Notes under the pieces: generated by a model | What the model was told of the DNA's origin: nothing | The model's database searches: none | The model's input: only the letters and a program-made list of their open reading frames with translations | Shown here: piece after piece, positions 50,576-61,523 of the stretch | How positions within the stretch are numbered: the first letter of the stretch is position 1 | How the letters are laid out: every line of letters begins with the position of its first letter | Source: Cupriavidus lacunae | Lineage (GTDB): Bacteria > Pseudomonadota > Gammaproteobacteria > Burkholderiales > Burkholderiaceae | Assembly: GCF_003353055.1 (NCBI RefSeq) | Contig: NZ_QKWJ01000038.1 | Span: 1-62,953, forward strand | DNA length: 62,953 nucleotides | Reading direction: 5' to 3' | Translations under genes and position numbers: made by a program

Positions 50576-50893
50576 GTTGATGTTGCGGAAGGGCCTTTCG
50601 GCGCACAACCCTGTACCCCAAGGCCGCGGCAATACGGATCCAACGCCGGTCAATCCATCGGATCGATCCGAAATGTCCCGCAATCCGCCCGGAATCACGG
50701 CGCAAACCGCCGGCCCGGGTTAGGATGCGCGCCGTCGTGTCGGCTCGTAAGCTGCAACCACATTGCCATGTGACGACAACGACCCGCCGGCGCGTGCGCC
50801 GGCCCGTGCGGCTGCCCGGCGGCCGCACCAGGGAGAACCAACAAAGCTGGCCATGACTGCCCCGTCGTCATGCCGCCGGCACCAGAGACAAAA

Positions 50894-51628
50894 ATGGTCA
50901 GACGCACCAAGGAAGAGGCGCTTGAAACGCGCCACCGGATTCTCGACGCGGCCGAAGCCGTGTTCCACGCGCGCGGCGTGGCACGCCCGTCGCTGGCCGA
51001 CATCGCCGAGGCCGCGGGTGTCACCCGCGGCGCGATCTACTGGCACTTCAAGAACAAGAGCGACGTGTTCGCCGCCATGTGCGATCGCGTCCACCTGCCG
51101 GTGGAGGCGCTGTGCGACCCCGAGCGGCTGGCGCGCCAGGAAGACCCGCTCGGCGGCATCCGCGATATCTGCGCCTATGTGATGCGCCAGACCGTGATCA
51201 ACCCGCGCTGGCGCCGGATTTTCGAGATCATCTTCCACAAGTGCGAAATGGTGCAGGACAACGGCGCCATCTTCGAGCGCCAGCGACAGTCGCACCAGGA
51301 CGGGCTGGTCAAGATGCGCGAACACCTGCGCCTGGCCCTGGAGCGCGGCCAGCTGCCCGCCGACCTGGACCTGGACCTGGCCGTCAATGCCTTCCATGCC
51401 GCCATCGGCGGGGTGCTGGCGCACTGGCTGTTCTCACCGCAGGACTTCGACCTCGACACCAACGCCGAGCGCCTGTCCGACGCCTTCATCGATACCCTGA
51501 AGTTCTCGCCGGCGCTGCGCCACGGCTACGTGCCGCGCCCGATGGCGGAGCTGGACCAGGAACTGTCCACGCTGTGCCAGCAGGCCTGCCCGGACGGACG
51601 CCTCGATACCGGCGACCTGGTGCCCTGA
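50894..51628 (+). CDS. TetR-family repressor of the efflux operon (AcrR/TtgR-like)
   Basis: A 244-residue regulator starting MVRRTKEEALETRHRILDAA, the typical beginning of AcrR/TtgR/MexR-type pump repressors. HTH: GVARPSLADIAEAAGVTRGA then IYWHFKNKSDVF. The C-terminal drug-binding domain follows TetR_C_2 style (YVMRQTVINPRWRRIFEIIF). It is divergent from the adaptor gene with 612 bp between and is expected to bind the palindrome at 50555-50572. Pump substrates would relieve repression. The C-terminus is about 30 residues longer than AcrR. Confidence 0.92.
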   Translation: MVRRTKEEALETRHRILDAAEAVFHARGVARPSLADIAEAAGVTRGAIYWHFKNKSDVFAAMCDRVHLPVEALCDPERLARQEDPLGGIRDICAYVMRQTVINPRWRRIFEIIFHKCEMVQDNGAIFERQRQSHQDGLVKMREHLRLALERGQLPADLDLDLAVNAFHAAIGGVLAHWLFSPQDFDLDTNAERLSDAFIDTLKFSPALRHGYVPRPMAELDQELSTLCQQACPDGRLDTGDLVP

Positions 51629-51647
51629 GCCCGCCAGCGCCGTCGTC

Positions 51648-52847
51648 CTACCCGCGCATGGCCTCGCGCCAGCGCGCCAGGAACGCGCGCTTGCGCATCG
51701 CGTCCTGCGCCGCCAGCAGGCCCGGGCCGACGCTGATCGGCTTGAGCGCGTAGCCCAGCCGCTCCGACAGCGCCGCCGCGGTGTGCACGCTGTCGGTATC
51801 GGTGCGGATGGTATAGAGCTGCGAGGTCGACTTGGCCAGCAGCGCCTGGCCCTCGCGCGACAGCAGGTAGTCCAGCCACAGCCGCGCCGCATTGGGCCGC
51901 GGCGCGCGCCGGGCGATAAAAGCCACCCGCGACATCACCAGCGTGTAGTCGCGCGGGGCGATCACATCGATGGCCGCGCCGCGCTCCATCAGCGACAGCG
52001 CGTACGGGCCCAGCAGGTTGTAGCCCATCACCAGCTCGCCGCTGGCGATGCGCTCGATCATCTCGGCCGTCGACGCCGACAGCTGCACCCCGGCGCGTCC
52101 CAGCGCCTGCGCCAGGTACCAGAACTCACTGCCCATGCGCGCGTCCTGCTGCGCCAGCAGGTAACCCACGCCCGAACGCTCCACGTCATACGTCACCACC
52201 TTGCCATGCCAGCGCGGCGCATTTTCCTGCAGCAGCCGCGCCAGGCCGCTGCGGCTGCGCGGCGGGCGCATGCCGGCCAGGTGGCGGCGGTTGTAGACGA
52301 TCACCGCGGGCTCGAAGGTGGTGCCCCAGGCCTCGTCGCGCCACACCGCCCAGCCGGGCAGGCCGGCGCGCTCGGGCGAGGCGTAGCGCTGCGCATGGCC
52401 GTCATTGACCAGCTTGATCTGCAGGTCCATGGCTGTGCTCCACAGCACATCGGCGAAGGCCGCGCCGGGTGCGGGCGGCTTGCCGTCCAGCGCCGCGGTC
52501 TCGGCCAGGAAGCGCTGGTTGAGCTCGACCGTGTTGAGATCCTGGTAGTGCACGCGGATGCCGGGGTAGCGCGCCTCGAACGCGGCGATCAGCGGCCGGG
52601 CCACGTCCAGGTCGGTCGATGCGTACACCGTGACCATGCCTTCGCGCAGGGCGCCGGCAATGGTGGCGTCATACCCGGACGGATACCCCGGCGGCGCTGC
52701 CGGCGGCCTAGACTGGGCATGAAGGGGCGACGCGGCCGGCAAGGCGGCGCCGGCCAGCAGCGATGCGCCCAGCAGTCGGCGGCGCTGCCCCGAGGCAGGC
52801 GCGTCGCAAGCGGACGGCAGGGACGGCTGGGACGGACGCGTGGGCAC
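51648..52847 (-). CDS. Periplasmic ABC-type solute-binding protein
   Basis: A 399-residue periplasmic binding protein of the iron(III)/thiamine/polyamine type. The signal QRRRLLGASLLAGAALPAA is Tat-like (RRR followed by LLGAS). The mature chain begins with VTVYASTDLDVARPLIAAFE and continues LIAAFEARYPGIRVHYQDLN, as in Fbp/AfuA-like proteins. The start is a GTG at 52847. No permease or ATPase gene is nearby. It is divergent from the tctD-like gene (195 bp between); such binding proteins often act as input partners for TctE-type sensors. Ligand unknown. Confidence 0.85.
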   Translation of the reverse strand: MPTRPSQPSLPSACDAPASGQRRRLLGASLLAGAALPAASPLHAQSRPPAAPPGYPSGYDATIAGALREGMVTVYASTDLDVARPLIAAFEARYPGIRVHYQDLNTVELNQRFLAETAALDGKPPAPGAAFADVLWSTAMDLQIKLVNDGHAQRYASPERAGLPGWAVWRDEAWGTTFEPAVIVYNRRHLAGMRPPRSRSGLARLLQENAPRWHGKVVTYDVERSGVGYLLAQQDARMGSEFWYLAQALGRAGVQLSASTAEMIERIASGELVMGYNLLGPYALSLMERGAAIDVIAPRDYTLVMSRVAFIARRAPRPNAARLWLDYLLSREGQALLAKSTSQLYTIRTDTDSVHTAAALSERLGYALKPISVGPGLLAAQDAMRKRAFLARWREAMRG

Positions 52848-53042
52848 GGTGGTCGGAAACGGAAGGGGACGGCTGCGTGGAAAGTCGCTGGTGCGCGGAC
52901 AACGCGCGCCGGGACCGGCGGGGCGGAGGTATTATAGGCGCCCGCGGCGGGCACGCTCCATCGGGGCAGCCCCCTTGTTGTCCGGACGTTTTCCGTCGCC
53001 GCAACCGAAACATGAACCCAACCGGCAGAGGAGGAGACCGGC

Positions 53043-53717
53043 ATGCGCATCCTGCTGGTGGAGGATGAAGTCGAACTGGCGCGCTGGGTCGCCCGCGCAC
53101 TGGAGCAGGGCGGCTTTGTGATCGAGCACGTCGCCGACGGACTGCAGGCCGAGGCCCGCCTGCAGGCCGAGGAATACGACGCGGTGCTGCTCGACCTGCG
53201 CCTGCCCGGCAAGGACGGGCTGGCCGTGCTCAAGTCCATGCGCGGGCGCGACGACCGCACCCCGGTGCTGATCCTGACCGCGCAGGACACTCTGGACGAG
53301 CGCGTGCGCGGCCTGAACCTGGGTGCCGACGACTATCTGCCCAAACCTTTTGCCATCGCCGAGCTCGAAGCGCGGCTGCTGGCACTGATCCGCCGCAGCC
53401 GCGGGCGCGCGCATCCGCGCCTGCAGTGCGGCACGCTGGTGTTCGACGGCGAGACCCGCAGCTTTACGCTGGACGGCGCGCCGCTGGCGCTGACCCCGCG
53501 CGAATCGACCCTGCTGGGCGCGCTGCTGGCACGCAGCGGCCAGCCGCTGACCAAGGCGCAGCTGCTCGACAAGGTGTTCTCGCTCGACGCCGACGTCTCT
53601 CCCGACGCGATCGAGGTGCTGGTCTACCGGCTGCGCAAGAAGCTGGCCGGGCACGGCGTCACCATCGTCACCCTGCGCGGCTTCGGCTATCTGCTGGAGC
53701 CCGAGGCCGGCCGCTGA
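53043..53717 (+). CDS. tctD: Two-component response regulator, TctD-like (OmpR family)
   Basis: A 224-residue response regulator: receiver with acidic pocket EDE (7-9), phospho-acceptor Asp51, Thr79 and Lys101 (LPKPF), and a C-terminal winged helix (LTPRESTLLGALLARSGQ, SPDAIEVLVYRLRKKL, LRGFGYLLEP). Start ATG with GGAGGAGACCGGC upstream. Its stop is 1 bp before the sensor gene start. By similarity and by the TctCBA genes downstream, it probably controls tricarboxylate-type uptake. Confidence 0.9.
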   Translation: MRILLVEDEVELARWVARALEQGGFVIEHVADGLQAEARLQAEEYDAVLLDLRLPGKDGLAVLKSMRGRDDRTPVLILTAQDTLDERVRGLNLGADDYLPKPFAIAELEARLLALIRRSRGRAHPRLQCGTLVFDGETRSFTLDGAPLALTPRESTLLGALLARSGQPLTKAQLLDKVFSLDADVSPDAIEVLVYRLRKKLAGHGVTIVTLRGFGYLLEPEAGR

Positions 53718-53718
53718 C

Positions 53719-55188
53719 ATGCGGCTGAGCCCGCGCCATCCCGTGCTGCTGTGGCGCCGCGGCAGCCTGCGCCGGCAGTTGCTGTTGCTGCTGGTACCGG
53801 CGCTGGCGGCGATGATGGCGATCGACACCTGGCTGACCTACGGCACCCTGCGCGACGCCGCCAACACCGCCTACGACCGCTCGCTCTATGGCTCGATCCG
53901 CGCCATCGACAACGCCATCGGCATGGCCGGCGACAGCGTCCAGCTGACCCTGCCCGACGCCGCCATGGAGATGTTCGAAACCGCGGCGCAGACCCATGTG
54001 TTCTACCGCGTGTCGACTGAGCGCGCCGGCCAGGTCGAAACCGTCACCGGCTACGACGACCTGCCGCTGCCCGCCGGCAACCTCGTCAACAACCAGCCGC
54101 GCTTCTACGACGCCGAATACCGGGGCGACGCCGTGCGCATCGCCGCCATGGCGCGGCCGGTGTACCGGCCCGATGCGCATATGCGCGTGGTCATCCAGGT
54201 GGCCGAGACCGCCGAGCCGCGCACCGCGCTGATCGGCTCGGTCTGGCGCAGCGCGCTGGCGCGCGACCTGCTGCTGATCCTGCTGAGCGCCGGCATCCTC
54301 GTGGGCGGCGTCACCTACGTGCTGCGCCCGCTGGCGCGCGTGCGCGACGATGTCGAAGCGCGTTCGCCGGACGACCTGACGCCGCTCGCGTTCGAGCGCG
54401 TGCCCGCCGAGGTGCGCCCGCTGGTGGACGCGGTCAACCTGCACGTGTCGCGCTCGGCCGCGATGGCGCAGGCGCAGGCCCAGTTCATCGCCGACGCCGC
54501 GCACCAGTTGCGCACGCCGCTGGCCATCCTGAAGACCCAGGCCGAATTCGCCCAGCGCCAGCTCCACGCGCCCGACCCCGAGGCCGCGCGCCAGGCCGCC
54601 GGCGAGGCCGTGGGCGGCATCGTCATCCAGCTGGAGCAGGCCGCGCGCCTGACCAACCAGCTGCTCGCGCTGGCACGGGTACGCCAGCACCCCGGCGACA
54701 CCGCGCAGCCGGGCGAGGTCAGCGACGGCATCGACATTATCGACGCCGTCACCGTGGCCGAGCAGGTGGCGCTGGACTACCTGCCGCTGGCGCGCGGCAA
54801 GCAGCAGGACTTCGGCTGGGAGCCGGTGCCGGGGCTGAAGCTGCCGGTGCGCGCCGATGCCGCGCTGCTGCGCGAGGCGCTGGCCAACCTGGTCCACAAC
54901 GCGATCCAGTATTCGCCGCGCGGCAGCCGCATCACGCTGTCGGCCACGCGCGCCGACCAGACCGCCTGTCTGGTGGTGGAAGACGACGGCCCGGGCATCC
55001 CGGCCGAAGAGCGCGAGAAGGTCTTCGCGCGCTTCTACCGGCGCGTGGGCAATGCCGAGCCGGGCTCGGGGCTGGGCCTGGCGATCTCGCGCGAGATGGC
55101 GGCGCGGTTCGGCGGCACGGTGGAGTTGGGCGAGGGCCTGCAGGGCACCGGCGTGCGCGCGGTGCTCAAGCTTCCGGTCGGCGAATAA
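53719..55188 (+). CDS. tctE: Sensor histidine kinase, TctE-like
   Basis: A 489-residue sensor kinase. Two transmembrane helices (about 20-37 and 184-202) flank a periplasmic sensor domain of about 145 residues. H-box FIADAAHQLRTPLAIL with His262, N-box ANLVHNAIQYSPRG, G1 DDGPGIP and G2 GSGLGLAI form the kinase core. Pairs with the response regulator directly upstream. Convergent with the flavoprotein gene, 3 bp away. The signal may be a carboxylate detected directly or through the neighbouring binding protein. Confidence 0.92.
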   Translation: MRLSPRHPVLLWRRGSLRRQLLLLLVPALAAMMAIDTWLTYGTLRDAANTAYDRSLYGSIRAIDNAIGMAGDSVQLTLPDAAMEMFETAAQTHVFYRVSTERAGQVETVTGYDDLPLPAGNLVNNQPRFYDAEYRGDAVRIAAMARPVYRPDAHMRVVIQVAETAEPRTALIGSVWRSALARDLLLILLSAGILVGGVTYVLRPLARVRDDVEARSPDDLTPLAFERVPAEVRPLVDAVNLHVSRSAAMAQAQAQFIADAAHQLRTPLAILKTQAEFAQRQLHAPDPEAARQAAGEAVGGIVIQLEQAARLTNQLLALARVRQHPGDTAQPGEVSDGIDIIDAVTVAEQVALDYLPLARGKQQDFGWEPVPGLKLPVRADAALLREALANLVHNAIQYSPRGSRITLSATRADQTACLVVEDDGPGIPAEEREKVFARFYRRVGNAEPGSGLGLAISREMAARFGGTVELGEGLQGTGVRAVLKLPVGE

Positions 55189-55191
55189 CCG

Positions 55192-56661
55192 CTAGCCGAA
55201 CAATTCCTCCGCCACGGTCGGATGCAACTGCACCGTGGTCTGCAGGTGCGAGTCGCGCACGCCCAGGCGCAGTGCCACCGCCAGCGTCTGCACGATCTCG
55301 GGGGCGGCGTCGTCCATCAGGTGCGCACCCAGCACGCGCCCGCTGCGCGCGTTCAGCACCAGCTTGAACATCGACTGGTGCGCCGTGCCGCCAAAGCGGT
55401 TTTCCAGCGAGACAAAGCGCTTGACCACCGTACGAATGCGCTCGGGCTTGCCGGCGGCCGCGATCGCCTGGGCCTCGGTCAGGCCCACGGCGCCGATGGC
55501 GGGCTCGCAGAACACGGCGGTGGGCACGAAGTCGAAATCGGCGCGTTCGCCGCGCCGGCCGTACAGCCGGTCGGCCAGCCAGCGGCCCTGCGCGGTGGCC
55601 ACCGGGGTCAGGTGCAGGCCGTCGATGGCGTCGCCCAGCGCGTAGATGCCGCGCACGTTGCTGCGGAACTGGCGGTCCACGCGGATGCCGCCCTTGTCGG
55701 CAAACGCCATGCCCAGCGCTTCCAGCCCAAGGCCCTGCGCATTGGAAATGCGCCCGATCGCCGCCAGCGCGGCCTGGGCGCGCACCGTCTCGGTCTGGCC
55801 GGGCCGGTCAGTGGGGCGGTAGCAGACTTCCACCGCGCCATTGGCCTGGCTCAGCAGGTGCACGCGGGCGTTCAGGTGCAGCCGCACGCCGCGAGCCACC
55901 AGCGCATCGGCCAGCGCCGTGGAGATATCGTGGTCGAAGTGCGGCAGCACCCGGTCGCCCGCGACCAGCAGGTCGACCTTGACGCCGTAGCGCGACAGGA
56001 TCGAGGCCTGCTCCACGCCGATATAGCCGCCGCCGATGACCGCAATCGAGCCCGGCAGGCTTTGCCAGGTGAAGACATCGTCGGAACTGGCGGCCAGGTC
56101 GCCGCCGGGCACGTCCAGCACGCGCGGGCGCGCGCCGGTGGCAATCAGGATGCGGCGGGCGTGGATGGTCTCGTCGCCGACGCGCACCTCGTCGGGGCCC
56201 GTGACCAGCGCATCGCCGTGCAGCACCTCGACGCCGGACTCGGTCAGGCGCTGGGTGTAGCCGACGTTCAGCCGCGCGACTTCGGCGTTGACGCGCACGA
56301 TGGCATCGCGCCAGTCCTCATGCCCGCCGGTATGCGACAGGCAGCCCGACAGGATGGCCGACCAGGATGCGCCGTAGGACAGCATCTTCTTGGGCACGCA
56401 GCCGCGGTTGACGCAGGTGCCGCCGATGGCGTCGCGCTCCACCAGGATCACGCGCGCGCCGTGCGACGCTGCGCGCCGCGCGCAGGCCACGCCGCCCGAG
56501 CCGCCGCCGATCACCACCAGGTCTGCCTTGCGCACCTTGTCGTTGCGGCGCGTGCGGCCATTGCGCACGCGTGGCACCTGCTCCACCGGCGGCGCCGCGC
56601 TGACCTCGCGGGCGCGCCGCGGTTCCCTGGCCCCGGCGGGGGTTGTCTGGCGCTTAGTCAT
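55192..56661 (-). CDS. gor: Glutathione-reductase-like pyridine nucleotide-disulfide oxidoreductase
   Basis: A 489-residue flavoprotein disulfide reductase. FAD motif VVIGGGSGGVACAR (49-62), redox pair Cys83/Cys88 in GGTCVNRGCVPKK, NAD(P) motif IAVIGGGYIGVE, second FAD motif IYALGDAIDG, and the dimer-interface catalytic LHPTVAEELFG at the C-terminus. The cysteine motif and HPTVAEE ending are glutathione-reductase-like, but the first ~45 residues are an Arg-rich extension with no family match. ATG at 56661 has AGGAGG 5 nt upstream; Val43 would be the classical start. Last gene of a long minus-strand run. Confidence 0.85.
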   Translation of the reverse strand: MTKRQTTPAGAREPRRAREVSAAPPVEQVPRVRNGRTRRNDKVRKADLVVIGGGSGGVACARRAASHGARVILVERDAIGGTCVNRGCVPKKMLSYGASWSAILSGCLSHTGGHEDWRDAIVRVNAEVARLNVGYTQRLTESGVEVLHGDALVTGPDEVRVGDETIHARRILIATGARPRVLDVPGGDLAASSDDVFTWQSLPGSIAVIGGGYIGVEQASILSRYGVKVDLLVAGDRVLPHFDHDISTALADALVARGVRLHLNARVHLLSQANGAVEVCYRPTDRPGQTETVRAQAALAAIGRISNAQGLGLEALGMAFADKGGIRVDRQFRSNVRGIYALGDAIDGLHLTPVATAQGRWLADRLYGRRGERADFDFVPTAVFCEPAIGAVGLTEAQAIAAAGKPERIRTVVKRFVSLENRFGGTAHQSMFKLVLNARSGRVLGAHLMDDAAPEIVQTLAVALRLGVRDSHLQTTVQLHPTVAEELFG

Positions 56662-56726
56662 CCATGCCTCCTGTCGCGGCACGCGGGCCGCATCGACAAC
56701 AATCAGGCCAGCGCCAGAAACAGAAA

Positions 56727-57623
56727 CTAGGCGGCCGGCCGCAGTTCGGTATTCAGGATCGACGGCCACTCGCGCAGGAAAGTTTCCCCGTCGCGGCGGC
56801 CCAGCTCGTAGGCGTGCGTCATGGCATCGGGCCGGGTGTAGTCCCAGCTCGAGATCGGCACGCGCTGCGAGGGCTGCAGGTACAGGCGGCGCTGGCCGCC
56901 TTGCTCAAGCACGAAACGGCGCGGGCGCGGGTACAACCGCGTGACCAGCACCAGCACATTGCCCGGCGCGGCATCGAGCGCGTCCACGGGCACATTGTCG
57001 ACCAGCCCGCCGTCCAGCACCGGGCGGCCGTCGCGGCGCAGCACCGGCGTGAACGGCGGCGTCGAGGCCGATTGCAGCAGCAGGTCGGCCAGCTGCTCGG
57101 GCGAGGCGCAGTCCTGCGCGCGCACGAACTCCGGCCGGAAACCCAGCTTGCGCCCCAGCCGCGGGTGCAGCGTCTTGAGCACATGCTTGTCGATGTTGTA
57201 CGCCAGCAGCCCCGCGGCCACCGCCAGGCGCGGGCCGCTCCAGCGCGGGATATGCGCCACGCCGATGCGGATCTCCGGCGCCTGCTGCAGGTGCGACAGG
57301 CGCCCGTCGGCAAAGATCGTCAGCAGCGCGGTGCGGTAGATGCCGTAATGCGGGAACACGCGCTCGTTGCGCAGCAGGTTGCCCCAGTACGCATTGCGGC
57401 GGTTGTTGGACAGCACCTCGCGGTAGTAGTCCATGGTCTGGTGCGAGTCATGCGCATAGACCATGCATGCCGTCGCCGCGCCGGCCGAGATCGCGGCGAT
57501 CACGCGCGGGCGCAGCTGCAGTTCGGGCGCGACCGTGTCCCACCAGCCCGCCTGCCACCAGCAGCGGTTGCCGCCGCCGGCAAAGACGATCTGGTCAAAG
57601 GGATTGGCGTAGCCGGAATGCAT
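56727..57623 (-). CDS. Patatin-like phospholipase
   Basis: A 298-residue patatin-fold lipid hydrolase with oxyanion motif GGGNR (16-20), nucleophile Ser46 in AISAGAA (Ala replaces the first Gly of GxSxG) and Asp204 in VLDGGLVDN: the Ser-Asp dyad is complete. Patatins hydrolyse acyl lipids, including phospholipids or storage-type esters. No signal peptide. It starts 5 bp after the thioesterase gene stop and ends 65 bp before the glutathione-reductase-like gene, so it belongs to the same transcript. Substrate unknown. Confidence 0.88.
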   Translation of the reverse strand: MHSGYANPFDQIVFAGGGNRCWWQAGWWDTVAPELQLRPRVIAAISAGAATACMVYAHDSHQTMDYYREVLSNNRRNAYWGNLLRNERVFPHYGIYRTALLTIFADGRLSHLQQAPEIRIGVAHIPRWSGPRLAVAAGLLAYNIDKHVLKTLHPRLGRKLGFRPEFVRAQDCASPEQLADLLLQSASTPPFTPVLRRDGRPVLDGGLVDNVPVDALDAAPGNVLVLVTRLYPRPRRFVLEQGGQRRLYLQPSQRVPISSWDYTRPDAMTHAYELGRRDGETFLREWPSILNTELRPAA

Positions 57624-57628
57624 GGGGA

Positions 57629-58042
57629 TCAGAGCAGCGCGTACGTGGTGGTGGCCTGCACCGCCAGCTTGCCGTCGGCGCCGGTCAGCTCGATCTCGCC
57701 GAACGCCACGGTCTTGCCCAGGCGCAGCACGTTGGCACGCACCAGCACGTCACCGTCGATCACCGGGCGCATGAAGCTGGTGGTCAGCGTGACCGTGGTC
57801 ATCGGGCGGAAGGCGCCCAGCGCGCTGGCCACGGCGACGATCATGGCGGTATCGGCGGCGGACATCAGCACCTGGCCGCAGACCACACCGCCCGCATGGC
57901 GGAACGATTCGCTGAACGGCAGGCGCAGTGTGACGCCCTGGGCATCGACGGCTTCGGCGCGCAGGCCAAGCTGGCGTACCCATGGCGCCAGCACGCGCTC
58001 GAGCGTGGCGTCGATATCCGCAAGAGTCAGGGCTTCGGGCAT
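57629..58042 (-). CDS. PaaI-type hotdog-fold thioesterase
   Basis: A 137-residue hotdog protein, the size of PaaI-type acyl-CoA thioesterases. The core motif is HAGGVVCGQVLMSAADTAMI, which holds the HGG-like turn (here HAGG) and the acidic catalytic Asp. A conserved TTSFMRPVIDGDVLVRANVL strand follows. It would hydrolyse an acyl-CoA thioester. The ATG at 58042 has AGGAGCAGC upstream. Between the AbrB-like gene (50 bp) and the patatin gene (5 bp). Confidence 0.88.
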   Translation of the reverse strand: MPEALTLADIDATLERVLAPWVRQLGLRAEAVDAQGVTLRLPFSESFRHAGGVVCGQVLMSAADTAMIVAVASALGAFRPMTTVTLTTSFMRPVIDGDVLVRANVLRLGKTVAFGEIELTGADGKLAVQATTTYALL

Positions 58043-58092
58043 GCTGCTCCTTGTTCTGGCTGGCCGCACCGCAGCCGTCCTGTGGCGGACCG

Positions 58093-59151
58093 CTACTCTG
58101 TCTCCTCCGGCGCGACGCGATGTTTGAGGCAATGATACAGGGGCCCGGTGGCCAGCACCACGAAGGCCATCCGGATCACATGGAAGGCCGTCACCAGTGG
58201 CACCCCCACCTCCAGCACCTTGGCGGTGATGCACATCTCGGCAATGCCGCCCGGCGTGGTGCCCAGGATCACCGCGGCCGGGTGCGCGCCCGACAGCGCC
58301 GACAGCACCCAGCCGAGCAGCGCCGACACCACCAGCGCCAGCACCGTGTACAGGGCCACGCCCGACAGGAAACGCGGCGCCGTATGCAGGAATTCGCGCG
58401 AGAAACGCACCCCCAGCGACACCCCGATGAGCAACTGGCCGGCGCGGCTCATCCAGGTGGGAATGGCCGACAACTCAATGCCGGAAGCCGTCAGCACCGC
58501 CGCGGCCAGCAGCGTGCCGATCACGAACGGGTTGGGCATGTTCAGCCGCTTTACCAGCAGCGCCACGCTCAGCGTGATGGCGATCAGCGCCAGCAGCCCC
58601 GGCGCGCTGACCACGCGCGGGCCGGGAATATAAGGATCGAGCCCGTGGATGCCGCCGTACTGGAAGATCGCCGGCACGGTCACCACCACCATCAGCACCC
58701 GCAGCGAATGCGCCGCGGCCACCTGGTCGATGCGCGCGCCGTTGCGCTCGGCCAGGTTGGCCATCTCCGAGGCACCGCCGATGGCGGTGGAGAAGAACGC
58801 GGTCTTGAAGGCCACGCCGGTGGTCCGCTGCAGCAGGATGGCGCCGCCCGCGCCCAGCAGCAGCGCGAACAGCGAACCGGCGACGATGTAGGGCAGGAAC
58901 TCCACCAGCCGCGCCACCACGTCCGGGGTGAAGTAGAGCCCGAGCGACGCGCCGATCACCCACTGGCCCGCATTGCGCGCCTGCGTCGGCGCGCGCAGGT
59001 CGGCCCCAGCCATGCGCGCGGTGGCCACGGACAGCAGCGGGCCGATCATCCATGGCAGCGGGGTATGCAACGCGGTACAGAGCAGGGCGGCGGCGAGCCC
59101 GAGCGCCAGCGTGGGCAGCGCGGACAGCCAGCGGTTGGAGAAGAGACGCAT
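58093..59151 (-). CDS. AbrB-family (PF05145) membrane protein
   Basis: A 352-residue, very hydrophobic protein with about ten helices in two repeats; each repeat includes a TPLPWMIGPLL / NPFVIGTLLAA-like segment and a GASLG / GVSLG turn, and the C-terminal repeat has the GTTPGGIAEM motif. This is the pattern of the AbrB family, often annotated as ammonia monooxygenase regulators but probably transporters. The ATG at 59151 is placed at the first hydrophobic segment. It follows tctA after a GC-rich hairpin at 59218-59248. Confidence 0.85.
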   Translation of the reverse strand: MRLFSNRWLSALPTLALGLAAALLCTALHTPLPWMIGPLLSVATARMAGADLRAPTQARNAGQWVIGASLGLYFTPDVVARLVEFLPYIVAGSLFALLLGAGGAILLQRTTGVAFKTAFFSTAIGGASEMANLAERNGARIDQVAAAHSLRVLMVVVTVPAIFQYGGIHGLDPYIPGPRVVSAPGLLALIAITLSVALLVKRLNMPNPFVIGTLLAAAVLTASGIELSAIPTWMSRAGQLLIGVSLGVRFSREFLHTAPRFLSGVALYTVLALVVSALLGWVLSALSGAHPAAVILGTTPGGIAEMCITAKVLEVGVPLVTAFHVIRMAFVVLATGPLYHCLKHRVAPEETE

Positions 59152-59217
59152 GGTGCAGCGGCCTGGCGCGGGGGCGCCGGCGGCTTGTTGTTCTGGAAGA
59201 CGGACGATGAAAGACAA

Positions 59218-59248
59218 GAGGCCCGCGCGCCGTTGGCGTGCGGGCCTC
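59218..59248 (-). terminator. GC-rich hairpin after tctA
   Basis: GAGGCCCGC / GCGGGCCTC with an inner CGCC / GGCG stem; in minus sense it is followed by TTGTCTTTC, a weak U-tract. It probably reduces transcription between tctA and the AbrB-like gene. Confidence 0.55.
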
Positions 59249-59275
59249 GCAAAGCTTACCGCAAGATCGCGCGCA

Positions 59276-60790
<1,515 letters not shown>

Positions 60791-60818
60791 TCGATGACTC
60801 CTTGCTGGACGGGCGGGC

Positions 60819-61292
60819 TCAGAAGCCAGCGATGGGCAGCAGCGGCAGGTTGATGCCGAGCAGGAATTCAAACAGCGCCCACATCGGCACCGTGATGCAC
60901 AGGCCGATCAGCGCATCGCGCACGATGCGGCGGCTGCCGTAGCCGCGCGCCACGCACACCATCAACAGCGTGGACGACAGCACGAAGCCAAGCGAGCCGA
61001 TCAGCGCCATGTTCAGCACCAGGCCCGCGGCCACCCACAGGAAGCCGCCGAAGTTGTGCGGTGCGTCGGGCAGTTCGGCATCTTCCTCCGGCATGTTGCG
61101 GAAGCCGCCGCGAACGCCCTGCCAGGTCAGCAGCGCGCCGCATACGCCCAGGCCGACGGCCACCAGCGTGGGCACGAAGCGCGGCGACAGGCCGGCATAG
61201 CCCTCCTCGCCGGAGATGCCGGACAGCCCGAGGAAGAAGAACAGCGAGAGCGCCAGCACGGCAATGCCGATGGCGAGGTGCGACGGTTTCAT
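60819..61292 (-). CDS. tctB: Tripartite tricarboxylate transporter, small membrane subunit TctB
   Basis: A 157-residue protein with four predicted helices, typical for TctB: MKPSHLAIGIAVLALSLFFF at the N-terminus, then GYAGLSPRFVPTLVAVGLGV, GGFLWVAAGLVLNMALIGSL and a final segment around PMWALFEFLLGINLPLLP. TctB is less conserved than TctA; identification rests on length, topology and position between tctC and tctA. It is 231 bp after the tctC stop. Confidence 0.9.
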   Translation of the reverse strand: MKPSHLAIGIAVLALSLFFFLGLSGISGEEGYAGLSPRFVPTLVAVGLGVCGALLTWQGVRGGFRNMPEEDAELPDAPHNFGGFLWVAAGLVLNMALIGSLGFVLSSTLLMVCVARGYGSRRIVRDALIGLCITVPMWALFEFLLGINLPLLPIAGF

Positions 61293-61523
61293 GGAGACTC
61301 CTTGGCCTTTGTCGCCAGCAGGGGCGCTGGCGTCCGCGACGCTGGCTTGGTTGCCCGCGCGGCGGCAAGGCCCGGCGACATATGGTTTATTTGTCTGGTA
61401 TCGCAGGTGGACACCGGGCCCTGCGCCGTTTTCCTGCCGCCGGGTTCACCGGCGGGTTTGGCAGGCACGACAGGTAAAGCAGGTTGAAGCGGTATTGCTC
61501 GATGACGGTGCTGCGGGCAGCCC